Assembly (NCBI GenBank): GCA_028706735.1
Contig: JAQTVS010000021.1
Span: 1 to 9,938 of the forward strand
DNA length: 9,938 nt
Direction of reading: 5' to 3'
Source of the DNA: Thiomonas sp.
Lineage (GTDB): Bacteria; Pseudomonadota; Gammaproteobacteria; Burkholderiales; Burkholderiaceae_C
The notes beneath the pieces were generated by a model, which made no database searches, was not told where the DNA came from, and was given only the letters and a program-made list of their open reading frames with translations. The number at the start of each line of letters is the position of its first letter. Position 1 is the first letter of the stretch. The translations under genes were made by a program, and so were the position numbers. Shown piece by piece: positions 1-8,846 of this stretch.

Positions 1-1124
1 CCGTCGATCACCGCCACGGTCTGCATGCGGTGCGGTTCGCCGCGGTAGTCGCGCAGGGCGTGCAGCATGGGCGCCAGCGGCGCGCCCACGGCCTCGCCCA
101 GGGCCAGCGCGGCGAGTGCGTTGGAAAGGTTGTGCGCGCCCTGAATGCGCAGGGCCTCAGCAGGCATCAAGCGCTGCATCTGGAGCGCGGCCTCGGGCAA
201 GGCGCCGAACCGCCCCAAGCCTTGCCCGACCCCCTGGGGGGAGATCGCCGCACCGCGGCGATTTCGGGGGGGGTCTTCTTCCAGAAGTGCGCGCACCAGC
301 CAGTCGATGCCGCCCTCGCGCACCACGCCCCAGTCTCCGGGCTGTTGCGGCGCCTGCAGGCCGAAGCGCCGCAGCTTGCGTCCGGGACGCTGCAGCGCCA
401 TCACCTGCGGATCGTCGCGGTTGAGCACCATGACGCCCTGCGCGCCCTGATTCCCGAAGATGTTTGCCTTGTCTGCTGCATAGGCCGCCATGCCGCCGTG
501 CCAGTCGAGATGATCCTGGGTGATGTTGAGCACGGTGGCCGCGTCGGCGGTGAAGTCGGTCATGCCGTGGAGCTGAAAGCTGGAGAGTTCGAGCACCCAG
601 GCTGCGGGAAGATCGTCGGCCTGGAGTCGGGTCTGCAGCACGTCGAGCATGGATGGCGAGATGTTTCCCGCCACCGCCACGCTCCACGCTGCGCGCTCCA
701 GCATCAGCCCGGTCAGGCGTGTGACCGTGGTCTTGCCATTGGTGCCGGTGATGGCCACGACCTTGGGCGCGTAGCCACGTTCCATGCGCAACGCGTCGAG
801 CGCCCACTGGAACAGATGCAGCTCGCCCGCAATCGGCACATCGCGCGCAGCCGCCGCCCGCACGATGGCGGCAAACTCGGCCGCATGCGGCGTGATGCCG
901 GGGCTGCGCAACACCAGTTGCGCGTCGCCCAGCAGATCTGCGCCCAGGTTGCCGCAATGCACCTGCGCCGCAGGCAGTTCGCGCTGCAATGCCGCCAGCC
1001 CGGGCGGCGCGCTGCGGCTGTCGGGCACGCGCACGCGCGCGCCCTGCGCGGCGCACCAGCGGGCCATCGCCAGGCCGGATTCGCCCAGGCCGAGCACGAG
1101 AACGGAGCGTGCGTTCAGGTTCAT
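1..1124 (-). CDS. murD: UDP-N-acetylmuramoyl-L-alanine--D-glutamate ligase MurD, C-terminus cut by window edge
   Basis: MurD adds D-glutamate to UDP-MurNAc-L-alanine using ATP in the cytoplasm, the second amino-acid step of peptidoglycan precursor synthesis. I translated 374 residues with no stop. The N-terminal domain opens with [16 protein letters not shown] (8-23). The ATP P-loop GTNGKT is at 127-132, LELSSFQL at 178-185, and [12 protein letters not shown] at 200-211. Lys219 in AADKANIF sits where the family carries a carbamylated lysine. [10 protein letters not shown] (331-340) starts the C-terminal domain, and the window ends just after AVID, before the DSKGTN-type motif expected next. 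The start ATG (1122-1124) overlaps the mraY stop as ATGA, implying coupled translation. Residues 284-299 are encoded by a GC-rich palindrome, in a segment where betaproteobacterial MurD proteins vary, as I recall. The frame is intact through its G8 run. Confidence 0.96.
   Translation of the reverse strand, partial: MNLNARSVLVLGLGESGLAMARWCAAQGARVRVPDSRSAPPGLAALQRELPAAQVHCGNLGADLLGDAQLVLRSPGITPHAAEFAAIVRAAAARDVPIAGELHLFQWALDALRMERGYAPKVVAITGTNGKTTVTRLTGLMLERAAWSVAVAGNISPSMLDVLQTRLQADDLPAAWVLELSSFQLHGMTDFTADAATVLNITQDHLDWHGGMAAYAADKANIFGNQGAQGVMVLNRDDPQVMALQRPGRKLRRFGLQAPQQPGDWGVVREGGIDWLVRALLEEDPPRNRRGAAISPQGVGQGLGRFGALPEAALQMQRLMPAEALRIQGAHNLSNALAALALGEAVGAPLAPMLHALRDYRGEPHRMQTVAVID
228..275. 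repeat. REP-like two-stem palindrome inside murD
   Basis: Two nested inverted repeats share one centre. The outer arms are GACCCCC (228-234) and GGGGGTC (269-275), a perfect 7-bp match. The inner arms are ATCGCCGC (244-251) and GCGGCGAT (255-262), perfect over 8 bp with a 3-base loop; the stem extends to 241-265 with one G-T wobble. The unit is exactly 48 bp and falls on the murD codon boundaries, so it encodes 16 residues, D284 to V299 ([16 protein letters not shown]), without shifting frame. It resembles a REP-type or translated palindromic insertion, but only one copy is visible here and chance palindromes are common in GC-rich DNA. Confidence 0.5.
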
Positions 1125-2299
1125 CGCAACTTCAGGCTCGCCAGCCCGACCAGACAGAGAATCATGGTGACGATCCAGAACCGCACCACGACCTGCGACT
1201 CTTTCACCCCGAGTTGCTCGAAGTGATGGTGCAGCGGCGCCATTTTGAAAATGCGCCGTCCCACGCCGTACTTCTTCTTGGTGTATTTGAAGTACGTCAC
1301 CTGAATCATCACCGACACGGTTTCGGCCACGAACACACCGCCCATGATGGCCAGCACGATTTCCTGGCGCACGATCACGGCGATGGTGCCTAGGGCGCCG
1401 CCCAGCGCCAGCGCGCCCACGTCACCCATGAACACCTGCGCCGGGTAGGCGTTGAACCAGAGGAAGGCCAGCCCGGCGCCGACCATGGCGCCCACGAAAA
1501 TCAGCAACTCTCCCGTTCCCGGAATGAAGGGGAACAGCAGGTATTTGGAATACAACGCATTGCCCGCCACATAAGCGAATACGCCCAGCGAGCTGCCGAC
1601 CATGACCACGGGCATGATGGCCAGGCCGTCGGCGCCATCGGTGAGATTGACCGCGTTGCTGCTGCCGACGATGACCAGATAGCTCAGCACGATGAAGCCG
1701 GTCACGCCCAGCGGATAACTGACTGATTTGAAGAACGGCACGATGAGGTCGGACGCTGGCGGCAGGGGCATGGTCATGCCGCTGCGCAGCCATTCCAGAA
1801 ACAGATGCCAGACTTCGGCATTGCCCTTGCCTGATACGGCGAAAGCCAGGTAGAACGCTGCGGCCACGCCGATGAGCGTCTGCCAGAAATACTTGTCGCG
1901 CGAACGCATGCCGTTGGGGTCGCGGTACACCACCTTGCGGTAATCGTCGGCCCAGCCGATGGCGCCGAAACCGAGCGTCACCAGCAGCACCAGCCAGACA
2001 AAGCGGTTGCTCAGATCCATCCACAGCAGCGTGGACACGCCGATGGACAGGAGGATGAGCACGCCGCCCATGGTGGGCGTGCCGGTCTTGATGAGATGAG
2101 TCTGCGGCCCGTCCTGACGCACCGCCTGGCCAACCTTCATTGCGGTGAGCTTGCGGATGACCGCGGGCCCTGCAAGAAGGCCGATGAACAGCGCGGTGAG
2201 CGTGCTCATGACCGCACGGAAGGTGATGTAGTTGAACACCCGAAAGAAGCCGAGTTCGGGCGACTGGGACATCAGCCACAGGGCCAGGCTATGCAGCAT
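1121..2299 (-). CDS. mraY: phospho-N-acetylmuramoyl-pentapeptide-transferase MraY (lipid I synthase)
   Basis: MraY transfers phospho-MurNAc-pentapeptide from the UDP precursor to undecaprenyl phosphate, giving lipid I at the inner membrane. The 392-residue product is highly hydrophobic with many membrane segments, somewhat longer than the E. coli protein (about 360) and in line with betaproteobacterial homologues. Family motifs are visible: TPTMGG (74-79), Asp118-Asp119 in [18 protein letters not shown] (218-227), [11 protein letters not shown] (290-300) and the PLHHHFE motif (355-361). I chose the ATG at 2297-2299, giving MLHSLALWL, over one 51 bases upstream because it matches the family N-terminus and has an AGGAGG site six bases away. 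The start lies 11 bases inside the murF end and the stop overlaps murD by four bases, so translation is probably coupled on both sides. Confidence 0.97.
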   Translation of the reverse strand: MLHSLALWLMSQSPELGFFRVFNYITFRAVMSTLTALFIGLLAGPAVIRKLTAMKVGQAVRQDGPQTHLIKTGTPTMGGVLILLSIGVSTLLWMDLSNRFVWLVLLVTLGFGAIGWADDYRKVVYRDPNGMRSRDKYFWQTLIGVAAAFYLAFAVSGKGNAEVWHLFLEWLRSGMTMPLPPASDLIVPFFKSVSYPLGVTGFIVLSYLVIVGSSNAVNLTDGADGLAIMPVVMVGSSLGVFAYVAGNALYSKYLLFPFIPGTGELLIFVGAMVGAGLAFLWFNAYPAQVFMGDVGALALGGALGTIAVIVRQEIVLAIMGGVFVAETVSVMIQVTYFKYTKKKYGVGRRIFKMAPLHHHFEQLGVKESQVVVRFWIVTMILCLVGLASLKLR

Positions 2300-5216
2300 G
2301 GTGCGCCTCCTGTTCCTGCGCGCCGTTGCCCGCCGCAGCCAGCGTGGCAATGGCCTGCACCGCGCGCTCCATGCGCATGAAGCGCGAGCCTTTCACCAGC
2401 ACCGTATCGAAACCGCGCAGCGTTGCCGCCTGCAGCGGCAGTTGCGCCGCGCTTGCTGCATGGAGCACGTCCTGCAAACCAGCGGCCTGCGCTGCAGCAG
2501 CAGCGTGCCCCGACATCTCGCCGCACACCCAGAGCGCCGCCACGCCGCACTGCGCCGCGTAGGCCCCGACTTCGGTGTGGAAGGCCGCGCCGTTGTCGCC
2601 CACTTCGCCCATGTCACCGAGGACCAGCAGGCTGCGGCCGGGCAATTCGGCCAGCACATCAATGGCCGCGCGCACCGAATCCGGGTTGGCGTTGTAGCTG
2701 TCGTCGATGAGCAGCAGATTGTGTCCGTCGGGCAGTGGCAAACGCCGCGGCGCCATTCGCCCAGCCACCGGAGAAAAGGCCTCCAGACCGCGGCAGATTG
2801 CGTCCAGCGGCGCGCCTGCACCCAACGCCGCTGCGGCAGCCGCCAGCGCATTACGCGCGTTGTGCCGCCCGAGCAGTTGCAGGCTGACTTGGGCATGTCC
2901 TGCGGGCGTGTGCAGCTGCAGGTGCAACTGGCCCTGCTGGTAAGACGCGACGCCGCTGACTTCCGCTTCAACCGTCGCAGCGCCAGCCTCGCGCAAGGCG
3001 AAGCGCAGGGCACGGCGGCTCCCGGCCAGGCCAGCCCAGACAGCGGCCTGCGCATCGTCTGCGGGAAACGCCGCCACGCCCTGCTGCGGCAATGCTGAAA
3101 TCACCGCGCCGTTTTCCCGCGCCACAGCCTCCACGCTATGCATGAACTCTTGATGTTCGCGCTGGGCGTTGTTCACCAGCGCCACGGTCGGTTCAGCCAG
3201 GCTGGCGAGCCAGGCGATCTCACCCGGATGGTTCATGCCCAGCTCGACCACGGCAGCCTGATGCTGCGGCCGTAGGCGCAGCAAGGTCAGCGGCAGGCCG
3301 ACCTCGTTGTTGAAGTTGCCTTGCGTCGCCAGCCGCGCATGGTCCCCCTGCCAGGCGGCCAGAATGGAGGCGAGCATCTGCGTCACCGTGGTCTTGCCGT
3401 TGCTGCCAGTCACTGCGATTAGCGGCAACGCCTGCTGCCGCCGCCAGCCGCGCGCCAGCAAGCCAAGGGCACGACGGGTGTCGGCCACCTCGATACCGGG
3501 CAGGCCACTGACTGCCAAGCCTTTTTCGGCCAGCAGCGCCACGGCGCCTGCGGCAGCGGCCTGTGGCAAAAAATCATGCGCGTCGAAGCGCTCGCCGCGC
3601 AGGGCGACAAACAGCGCGCCGGGCGTGAGTTTGCGGCTGTCGGTCTGCACGCTGTCGACTGCGGTGTTCGGGTCGCCGATGACCTGTGCCCCGGCGCCGA
3701 TCCAGCCCTGCGCTTCGGCCAGGCTGAACAGCCCGGCGCCGCGCGCTGCCATCGCCATGCGCGCATGGAACACATCGCTGAACACGAGCCTGCGCCCGGC
3801 GATCTCCTGCGTGTTCTCGTGTCCCTTGCCGGCAATCAGCACCACGTCGTGCGCGGCGGCGTGGGCCAGGGTTTGCGCAATGGCCGCTGCGCGGTCTTCG
3901 ATCAGCAGGACTTGCGCGGGCTGCTGCAGACCGGCCAGCAAGTCTTGCAAGATGGCGCCCGGCGCCTCGCTGCGCGGGTTGTCGCTGGTGAGCACCACGC
4001 GGTCGGCGCGGGTTTCAGCGGCCTGCGCCATCAGCGGACGCTTGCGGGCATCGCGGTCGCCACCGGCGCCGAACACGCACCAGAGCTTGCCTTTGCGCGC
4101 CGTCGCCACCGGGCGCAGCGCGTGCAAGGCCTTGTCCAGCGCGTCCGGGGTGTGGGCGTAGTCGATCACCGCCAGTGGCGCGCCCTGCCCGCCCAGCATC
4201 TGCATGCGGCCGGGAACCGGGCGCACAGTGCGCAGCACGGCCAGAATTTGCGCATCATCCAGACCTGCGGTGCGCAGCAGCGCGGCAACCAGCAGCAGAT
4301 TGCTCAGGTTGAACGCACCGAGCACGGGCAATTCCAGAGCATGGCGGGCATTGTGGTGCACCAGAGTCAGCCGCTGTCCGGCGGCGGTCTGCACGATGTC
4401 TTCGGCGCGCCAGTCGGCCGCTGCCTGCAAGGCTGCGGTCTGCAAGCTCAGGCCGCGCGCGCGGCAATCGGCCAACAAGGTGTTCGCGGCAAACGCGTCA
4501 TCAAGGTTCAACACGGCGTGGCGCAGACCCGGCCAGAAAAACAAGCGCTGCTTGGCCTGCGCATACGCCGCCATGCCGCCGTGGTAATCGAGATGATCCT
4601 GCGTGAGATTGGTGAACGCCGCCGCGTGGATGGCGCAACCATCCAGCCGGTGTTCGTCCAGGCCGATGCTCGATGCCTCGATCGCGCACCACCCTGCGCC
4701 CTGCGCCCGCAGCGTTGCCAGCACGGCCTGCAGGCGCACCGGGTCTGGCGTGGTGAAGCCGGTGCTGTGCAAGGCCTCTGGCCAGCCAGCGCCCAAGGTG
4801 CCGATCATCCCGCAGCGCTGCCCGGCGGCGTTGAGCGCCTGCGCCGTCCACAGTGCGCAGGAGGTCTTGCCGTTGGTGCCGGTGATGGCCAGCAGGCGCA
4901 CCGCTTCCGAGGGATGCCCGTACCACGCCGCGGCCAGAGGCCCGGCCAGCGCTTTGAGCCCTTGGACGGCGACGATGCGCCGATCCGAAAACCCGAAATG
5001 CTGCGCGCCTTCGGATTCGATCAACACGGCGCAGGCCCCCGCGGCCAGCGCCTGCGCCACGAACTGGCGCGGATCGCGCGCCGCGCCCGGCCAGGCGACG
5101 AACACATCCCCCGGCCTCAAGGTGCGGGTGTCCGTGGACCAAGGCGCAGACGGCGGCGCCCCCAGTGCGCGCACGGCCTGCAGCACGGCATCGACCGTCA
5201 TCATTGCCGCAGTCAT
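2289..5216 (-). CDS. murEF: bifunctional MurE-MurF fusion: meso-DAP-adding and D-Ala-D-Ala-adding ligases
   Basis: A single 975-residue frame carries two complete Mur ligases, which are usually separate adjacent genes. The MurE half (about 1-492) has P-loop GTNGKT (113-118), [12 protein letters not shown] (202-213), Lys222 at the usual carbamylated position, and DNPR (412-415), the signature of meso-diaminopimelate rather than lysine specificity. The MurF half (about 496-975) begins at FSLAEAQGW and has [25 protein letters not shown] (525-549), P-loop GSNGKT (604-609), [11 protein letters not shown] (657-667), [10 protein letters not shown] (838-847) and VKGSR (941-945). There is almost no linker. 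Together they convert UDP-MurNAc-dipeptide to the pentapeptide. MurE-MurF fusions are known in Bordetella and relatives. The ATG overlaps the ftsI stop as ATGA; an AAAGGAGG site (5220-5227) precedes it at only three bases. Met5 and Met6 are less likely alternative starts. Confidence 0.96.
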   Translation of the reverse strand: MTAAMMTVDAVLQAVRALGAPPSAPWSTDTRTLRPGDVFVAWPGAARDPRQFVAQALAAGACAVLIESEGAQHFGFSDRRIVAVQGLKALAGPLAAAWYGHPSEAVRLLAITGTNGKTSCALWTAQALNAAGQRCGMIGTLGAGWPEALHSTGFTTPDPVRLQAVLATLRAQGAGWCAIEASSIGLDEHRLDGCAIHAAAFTNLTQDHLDYHGGMAAYAQAKQRLFFWPGLRHAVLNLDDAFAANTLLADCRARGLSLQTAALQAAADWRAEDIVQTAAGQRLTLVHHNARHALELPVLGAFNLSNLLLVAALLRTAGLDDAQILAVLRTVRPVPGRMQMLGGQGAPLAVIDYAHTPDALDKALHALRPVATARKGKLWCVFGAGGDRDARKRPLMAQAAETRADRVVLTSDNPRSEAPGAILQDLLAGLQQPAQVLLIEDRAAAIAQTLAHAAAHDVVLIAGKGHENTQEIAGRRLVFSDVFHARMAMAARGAGLFSLAEAQGWIGAGAQVIGDPNTAVDSVQTDSRKLTPGALFVALRGERFDAHDFLPQAAAAGAVALLAEKGLAVSGLPGIEVADTRRALGLLARGWRRQQALPLIAVTGSNGKTTVTQMLASILAAWQGDHARLATQGNFNNEVGLPLTLLRLRPQHQAAVVELGMNHPGEIAWLASLAEPTVALVNNAQREHQEFMHSVEAVARENGAVISALPQQGVAAFPADDAQAAVWAGLAGSRRALRFALREAGAATVEAEVSGVASYQQGQLHLQLHTPAGHAQVSLQLLGRHNARNALAAAAAALGAGAPLDAICRGLEAFSPVAGRMAPRRLPLPDGHNLLLIDDSYNANPDSVRAAIDVLAELPGRSLLVLGDMGEVGDNGAAFHTEVGAYAAQCGVAALWVCGEMSGHAAAAAQAAGLQDVLHAASAAQLPLQAATLRGFDTVLVKGSRFMRMERAVQAIATLAAAGNGAQEQEAHHAA
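2306..2311 (-). promoter_or_regulatory. Shine-Dalgarno site of mraY
   Basis: A perfect AGGAGG on the minus strand lies six bases before the ATG at 2299, inside the last codons of murF. It fixes the mraY start at 2299, since the longer reading from 2350 would place this site inside the coding sequence and add 17 arginine-rich residues not typical of MraY. Confidence 0.85.
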
Positions 5217-7003
5217 GCGCCTCCTTTCACCGCCCGGCCAGCGGGCAGTTGCAAGGCTTGCGCGGTCTGCGCCGGAACCAGATCGGGCTTGACCGGCAGG
5301 TCGGGCTGCACCCCCAGAATGCGCAGCGCTTGCGGCACCACGGCGCCAAACACCGGCGCGGACACCTGTCCGCCGAAATGCTTGCCGCCCGTGGGCTGAT
5401 CGACCGACACCGCCATCACCAGCACCGGATGGTTGATCGGCGCGATGCCGACAAACTGCGCGCGGAACAACTTTTTGTCGTACTTGCCGTTCTTGGCGAT
5501 CCAGGCCGTGCCGGTCTTGCCACCGGTGGAGTAGCCGGGCACCGCCGCCGCCGGGGCGGTGCCGCCGGGCTGGGTGACCAGCGCCAGCATGCCGCGCATT
5601 TCGCGCGCCACGGTGGGCGAAACCACCTGCACGCCTTCGGGCGCCCGGTCATGCTTGAACAGGGTGACCGGGAAGATGCGGCCCCGGTCGGCAAAGATCA
5701 GATAGGCATGCGCCAGCTGCAGGGTGGAGATGCCCAGGCCGTAGCCGAAGCCCATGGTGATGCGGTCGATCGGCCGCCAGCGCTTCATCGGCCGCATCAG
5801 CCCGCTGGACGCGCCGGGAAACTCGATCTGCGGACGTTGGCCGAAGCCGACTGCGGTGTACATATTCCACTGCACCTGCGCCGGCATCTTGCTCACCACC
5901 TGCGAGGTGGCGACGTTGCTCGAATACTGGATGACCTGGGGCAGTTCGATATTGCCGTTGTTGTCGTCATCGCAGATATTGGCGCCGTAAAACTGCTGGC
6001 AGCCCGGCGCGGTATGGAACACCGTGGCCGGGGTGATGATGCCGGCCTGCAATGCGGCGCTCAGGGTGATGGGCTTGAGCACCGAACCGGGCTCGAAGGC
6101 ATCGGTCACGGCGTAGTTGCGGATGTCCGATTCGGTCATGCGCTTGCGGCTGTTGGGGTCGAAACTGGGGTAGTTGGCCATCGCCAGGATTTCGCCGGTC
6201 TTTGCGTCGATCACCACCGCGCTGCCGTTCTTGGCCTTGTTGTCCACCACGGACTGCTTGAGCGCCTGGTAGGTGAGGTACTGGATCTTGCTGTCGATCG
6301 ACAGCACCACGTCCTGCCCGTCCACCGGCGGCACGCCGCCCGACACGTCCTCGATCACATTGCCCAGGCGGTCCTTGACCACCTTGCGCACGCCCGGGTG
6401 CCCGGCAAGGCGCGCTTGCAGCGCCAGCTCCATGCCGTCCTGCCCCTGGCCGTCGATATTGGAGAAGCCGATGAGCTGCGCTGCAGCCGAACCCTCCGGG
6501 TAATAGCGTTTGTAGCTGGGCGACTCGTAAATGCCCTTGATGCCCAGCGCCTTGACCTGCTTGGCCACGTCGATATCTACCTGGCGCTTGAGGTAGACGA
6601 ACTGCTTGTTCGAGCCGAGGCGGCGCTGCAGGTTGGCCGCGTTCAGGCCAAGCAGCGTGGCGAGACGGCGCACCTTGTCATCACTCGATTCGACCTGCGT
6701 GGGGTCGGCCCAGATGGTTTTTGCAGGAATGCTGGACGCCAGGATGTTGCCGTTTCGGTCCAGAATGCGGCCGCGCATCGCCGGCAGTTCGATGGTGCGC
6801 ACAAAGCGCAGATCGCCTTGATTCTGATAGAACTGCGTGGTCCACACCTGCACCCAGAAAGCGCGCAGCGCCAGCGCCGCAAACACCGCAAACAACAGCC
6901 ACTTGACCAGCCAGGCACGGCCCGGCGGCAGCTTCACATTGAGCAGCGGACTCTTGCCATAGCTGGCAGGTGACGCGTTCGGGCGGATCGCCGGGTTTTT
7001 CAT
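5213..7003 (-). CDS. ftsI: peptidoglycan D,D-transpeptidase FtsI (PBP3), septal cross-linking
   Basis: FtsI is the class B penicillin-binding protein that cross-links septal peptidoglycan in the divisome. The 596-residue product is close to the E. coli length (588). It has a short cytoplasmic tail, one transmembrane segment (about 31-53) and a periplasmic remainder. The PBP dimerisation region carries MRGRILDRNGNILA (76-89). All three transpeptidase motifs are present: SXXK as Ser307-Val-Leu-Lys310, with Ser307 the acylated nucleophile; SXN as Ser361-Ser-Asn363; and KTG as Lys496-Thr-Gly498 within GGKTGTA. The start at 7001-7003 overlaps the ftsL stop as ATGA and has an AAGGGGG-like site about eight bases upstream. 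The stop overlaps the murE start in the same way. No truncation or missing catalytic residue is seen. Confidence 0.97.
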   Translation of the reverse strand: MKNPAIRPNASPASYGKSPLLNVKLPPGRAWLVKWLLFAVFAALALRAFWVQVWTTQFYQNQGDLRFVRTIELPAMRGRILDRNGNILASSIPAKTIWADPTQVESSDDKVRRLATLLGLNAANLQRRLGSNKQFVYLKRQVDIDVAKQVKALGIKGIYESPSYKRYYPEGSAAAQLIGFSNIDGQGQDGMELALQARLAGHPGVRKVVKDRLGNVIEDVSGGVPPVDGQDVVLSIDSKIQYLTYQALKQSVVDNKAKNGSAVVIDAKTGEILAMANYPSFDPNSRKRMTESDIRNYAVTDAFEPGSVLKPITLSAALQAGIITPATVFHTAPGCQQFYGANICDDDNNGNIELPQVIQYSSNVATSQVVSKMPAQVQWNMYTAVGFGQRPQIEFPGASSGLMRPMKRWRPIDRITMGFGYGLGISTLQLAHAYLIFADRGRIFPVTLFKHDRAPEGVQVVSPTVAREMRGMLALVTQPGGTAPAAAVPGYSTGGKTGTAWIAKNGKYDKKLFRAQFVGIAPINHPVLVMAVSVDQPTGGKHFGGQVSAPVFGAVVPQALRILGVQPDLPVKPDLVPAQTAQALQLPAGRAVKGGA

Positions 7004-7332
7004 CGACGCGCCCCCTTGCTGGCCGGCGCCGCCTGCGGCAGAACCGGCAAGGGTGGCAGGATGGCCTGCCCCTCCCGCACAAAGACGGTGCGCGCCGCCG
7101 TGATGGGGCGCATGTCCAGTTCAGTGCGGGCGATCTGCTCGATGCGCCCCGGCGCGCTCATGGCGCGGTACTCCACCTGCAGACGGTCCTTGTCCATCTG
7201 CAACTGTTCAGCGCGCTGCTGCGCCACATCAAGCGCCGCGAACGTCCGCCGCCCCTGGTACTGCGCGCGCACCACCGACATGGCGCACAGCACCACGACG
7301 AACAGCAGGAGGAAGTTGATGCGGGTCATCAT
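7000..7332 (-). CDS. ftsL: cell division protein FtsL
   Basis: FtsL is a small bitopic divisome protein that, in the known system, binds FtsB and FtsQ and helps activate septal synthesis by FtsW and FtsI. The 110-residue product fits: a very short cytoplasmic N-terminus, one membrane segment (LLLFVVVLCAMSVV, about 8-21) and a periplasmic coiled-coil-like stretch (about 30-65) rich in Gln, Leu, Asp and Arg. A proline-rich tail (about 90-105) ends the protein. Sequence conservation in this family is low, so the call rests on size, topology and position between rsmH and ftsI. I chose the first ATG of the MMTRINF pair, seven bases after the rsmH stop; the second ATG at 7329 is equally possible. 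An ATG at 7359, overlapping rsmH, would add nine polar residues and is less likely. No strong ribosome-binding site is visible. Confidence 0.9.
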   Translation of the reverse strand: MMTRINFLLLFVVVLCAMSVVRAQYQGRRTFAALDVAQQRAEQLQMDKDRLQVEYRAMSAPGRIEQIARTELDMRPITAARTVFVREGQAILPPLPVLPQAAPASKGARR

Positions 7333-7339
7333 GGCTGCG

Positions 7340-8293
7340 TCAGACCCGTTGCGCCACACGCAGCATGGCCGAGCGCGAGCGGGCGTTGCCGCGGATTTCG
7401 GCCGCAGACGGCCGCATGCGCACGATCTCCTTCAGCGCCGGCTGAAACTCCGCCGAAATGCCCGGCACGAAGGGCAGGCGGCGATCGACTGCGGGCGGGC
7501 GGGCATGCGTCTGAATGAAGCGCTTGACCAGTGCATCCTCCAGGGAGTGAAAACTGATCACCACCAGACGCCCGCCGACCTTCAGGACAGACAGCACGCG
7601 GCTCAGCGCCGCTTCGATTTGCGCAAGCTCGGCATTGACGTGAATCCGAAGAGCTTGAAACGTGCGGGTGGCCGGGTCCTGCCCGGGCTCGCGGCTTTTG
7701 ACTGCGGTGGCAACCAGTGCGGCAAGCTCGCTGCTGCGCGTGAGGGGCGCCCCGGCATCGCGGCGAGCCACAATCTTCTTTGCAATCTGGACAGCCGCCC
7801 GTTCGTCTCCATAGTCCCTCAACACGGTTGCAATTTCATCCACGCCGGCAGTGGCCAGATACTCAGCGACGGTCTGCCCGCTGCTGGTGTCCATGCGCAT
7901 GTCCAGCGGCCCATCGCCGCGAAAACTGAAGCCGCGCTCCGGCTGATCGAGTTGCGGCGACGACACCCCCAGATCGAACAACAGTCCATCGACCTGCGTC
8001 ACGCCCTGCGCTTGCAGCACCTGGGCAAATTCGGAAAAGGGCGCATGCACCATCGCAAAGCGCGGGTCCTGAATCTGGGCTGCAGCCGCCACGGCCTGAG
8101 GGTCGCGGTCGATGGCAATCAGACGGCCTTGCGGCGACAGCCGCCGCAAAATCTCGCGGCTGTGGCCGCCGCGGCCAAAGGTGGCGTCCAGATACACGCC
8201 GTCCGGATCGGTCAGCAATTGATCGACGGCTTCGTGCAGCAACACGGTGCGATGCGCCGGTTCGGCACTGGGGCTGGGGGCGTTCTGGTGCAT
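7340..8293 (-). CDS. rsmH: 16S rRNA (cytosine(1402)-N(4))-methyltransferase RsmH (MraW)
   Basis: RsmH methylates N4 of C1402 in 16S rRNA with S-adenosylmethionine, tuning the ribosomal P site. The 317-residue length is typical. Family signatures are in order: [13 protein letters not shown] (14-26); SAM-binding [10 protein letters not shown] (36-45); acidic IDRDP (61-65); [11 protein letters not shown] (106-116); RGFSFR and GPLDMRMD (120-135); YGDE (161-164); a late VISFHSLED stretch; and the C-terminal [10 protein letters not shown]. About ten polar residues precede the conserved start seen in E. coli, but no later methionine is available before the core. The ATG lies six bases after the mraZ stop without a clear Shine-Dalgarno site, so translation may depend on ribosomes finishing mraZ. 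The ftsL start follows seven bases after the stop. Confidence 0.97.
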   Translation of the reverse strand: MHQNAPSPSAEPAHRTVLLHEAVDQLLTDPDGVYLDATFGRGGHSREILRRLSPQGRLIAIDRDPQAVAAAAQIQDPRFAMVHAPFSEFAQVLQAQGVTQVDGLLFDLGVSSPQLDQPERGFSFRGDGPLDMRMDTSSGQTVAEYLATAGVDEIATVLRDYGDERAAVQIAKKIVARRDAGAPLTRSSELAALVATAVKSREPGQDPATRTFQALRIHVNAELAQIEAALSRVLSVLKVGGRLVVISFHSLEDALVKRFIQTHARPPAVDRRLPFVPGISAEFQPALKEIVRMRPSAAEIRGNARSRSAMLRVAQRV

Positions 8294-8299
8294 ACACGG

Positions 8300-8728
8300 T
8301 CACAACACAATGTCGCGCACGGCCTCGGGCATGCCTGCCTCGATCACCGCAGCCTCTTGCGCCTGATGCCGGGCGCGATCCCAGATTTCAAAGTGCTTGC
8401 CCATACCGATGAGATCGACTTCGCGCTCCAGGTCCGCCGCCAGACGCAGTTCAGGCGAGATCAGCACCCGTCCCGTGCCGTCCATTTCGGTTTCGGTGGC
8501 GTGGCCGAGATAGATGCGCTTCCAGCCCTGCGCCGACATCGGCAACTGCAGCACCTTGTCGCGGAAGCTCGTCCACTCGTCATCGGAGAACATCAGCAGG
8601 CAGCCGTCCGGGCTCTTGGTCAGAGTCAGCCTGCCCTGCGCGCGCGCCATCAGCAAATCACGATGCCGGGCAGGCACGGTCATGCGACCTTTGCCGTCCA
8701 GTGTGAGTGCCGAAATGCCAATAAACAT
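8300..8728 (-). CDS. mraZ: transcriptional regulator MraZ
   Basis: MraZ is a small DNA-binding protein with two AbrB-like (SpoVT-AbrB) half-domains that assembles into a ring; in E. coli it represses its own promoter and the dcw operon. The 142-residue product shows both repeats: DGKGRMTVPARHR (11-23) and DGTGRVLISPELR (83-95). The start at 8726-8728 (MFIGISALTL) matches the family and gives the usual length; the frame is open 30 codons further upstream, but that would run into the operator region. The Shine-Dalgarno sequence is weak. It is the first gene of the cluster, with a promoter and a phased repeat array directly upstream. The stop precedes rsmH by six bases. Confidence 0.97.
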   Translation of the reverse strand: MFIGISALTLDGKGRMTVPARHRDLLMARAQGRLTLTKSPDGCLLMFSDDEWTSFRDKVLQLPMSAQGWKRIYLGHATETEMDGTGRVLISPELRLAADLEREVDLIGMGKHFEIWDRARHQAQEAAVIEAGMPEAVRDIVL

Positions 8729-8780
8729 GAAGTCGCCCGCGGTTGCCGTGCTGCAGTGGGGTCGGTGAAATTGCGCAGCG

Positions 8781-8819
8781 CACTGCACTATTTCCCACTT
8801 TTTTGCACTATTCGCCACT
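8781..8819 (-). promoter_or_regulatory. probable MraZ operator: 10-bp-phased AGTG boxes
   Basis: On the minus strand the tetranucleotide AGTG occurs at 8816-8819, 8806-8809, 8796-8799 and 8786-8789, exactly ten bases apart, with a fifth copy at 8781-8784. The two boxes at 8816 and 8796 continue as AGTGG, and the units read AGTGGCGAAT, AGTGCAAAAA, AGTGGGAAAT and AGTGCAGTGC. E. coli MraZ is known to bind TGGGN repeats separated by five bases, which gives the same ten-base period. The array starts at the minus-10 element and covers the predicted transcription start, a position suited to autorepression. Binding is inferred. Confidence 0.8.
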
Positions 8820-8846
8820 TTAGAGGATGGCGCAGTCCGCGGTCAA
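8819..8846 (-). promoter_or_regulatory. sigma70-type promoter of the mraZ/dcw operon
   Basis: On the minus strand, TTGACC (8841-8846, five of six consensus positions) is followed after 16 bases by TCTAAA (8819-8824, four of six). Transcription would begin near 8812, leaving a leader of about 84 bases before the mraZ ATG. The minus-10 touches the first MraZ box, which supports both calls together. Confidence 0.65.

Noticed and set aside
266..273. G8 homopolymer in murD as a frameshift or phase-variation site
   Set aside because: The frame reads through correctly to the C-terminal domain motif [10 protein letters not shown], and phase variation of an essential ligase is implausible; the run is explained by the palindrome arms.
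2300..2350. A 17-residue N-terminal extension of MraY
   Set aside because: The extension is arginine-rich and encoded by murF sequence in another frame, and the strong AGGAGG site directs initiation at 2299.
3576..5399. A 607-codon plus-strand open frame opposite murE-murF
   Set aside because: It is antisense to a gene with clear motifs, is rich in Arg, Gln, His and Ala with no domain pattern, and is the kind of long open frame expected opposite GC-rich coding DNA.
5165..6973. A 602-codon plus-strand open frame opposite ftsI
   Set aside because: Its repeated RRG, HHR and DVA-like composition mirrors the complementary FtsI codons, and no family motif or ribosome-binding site is seen.
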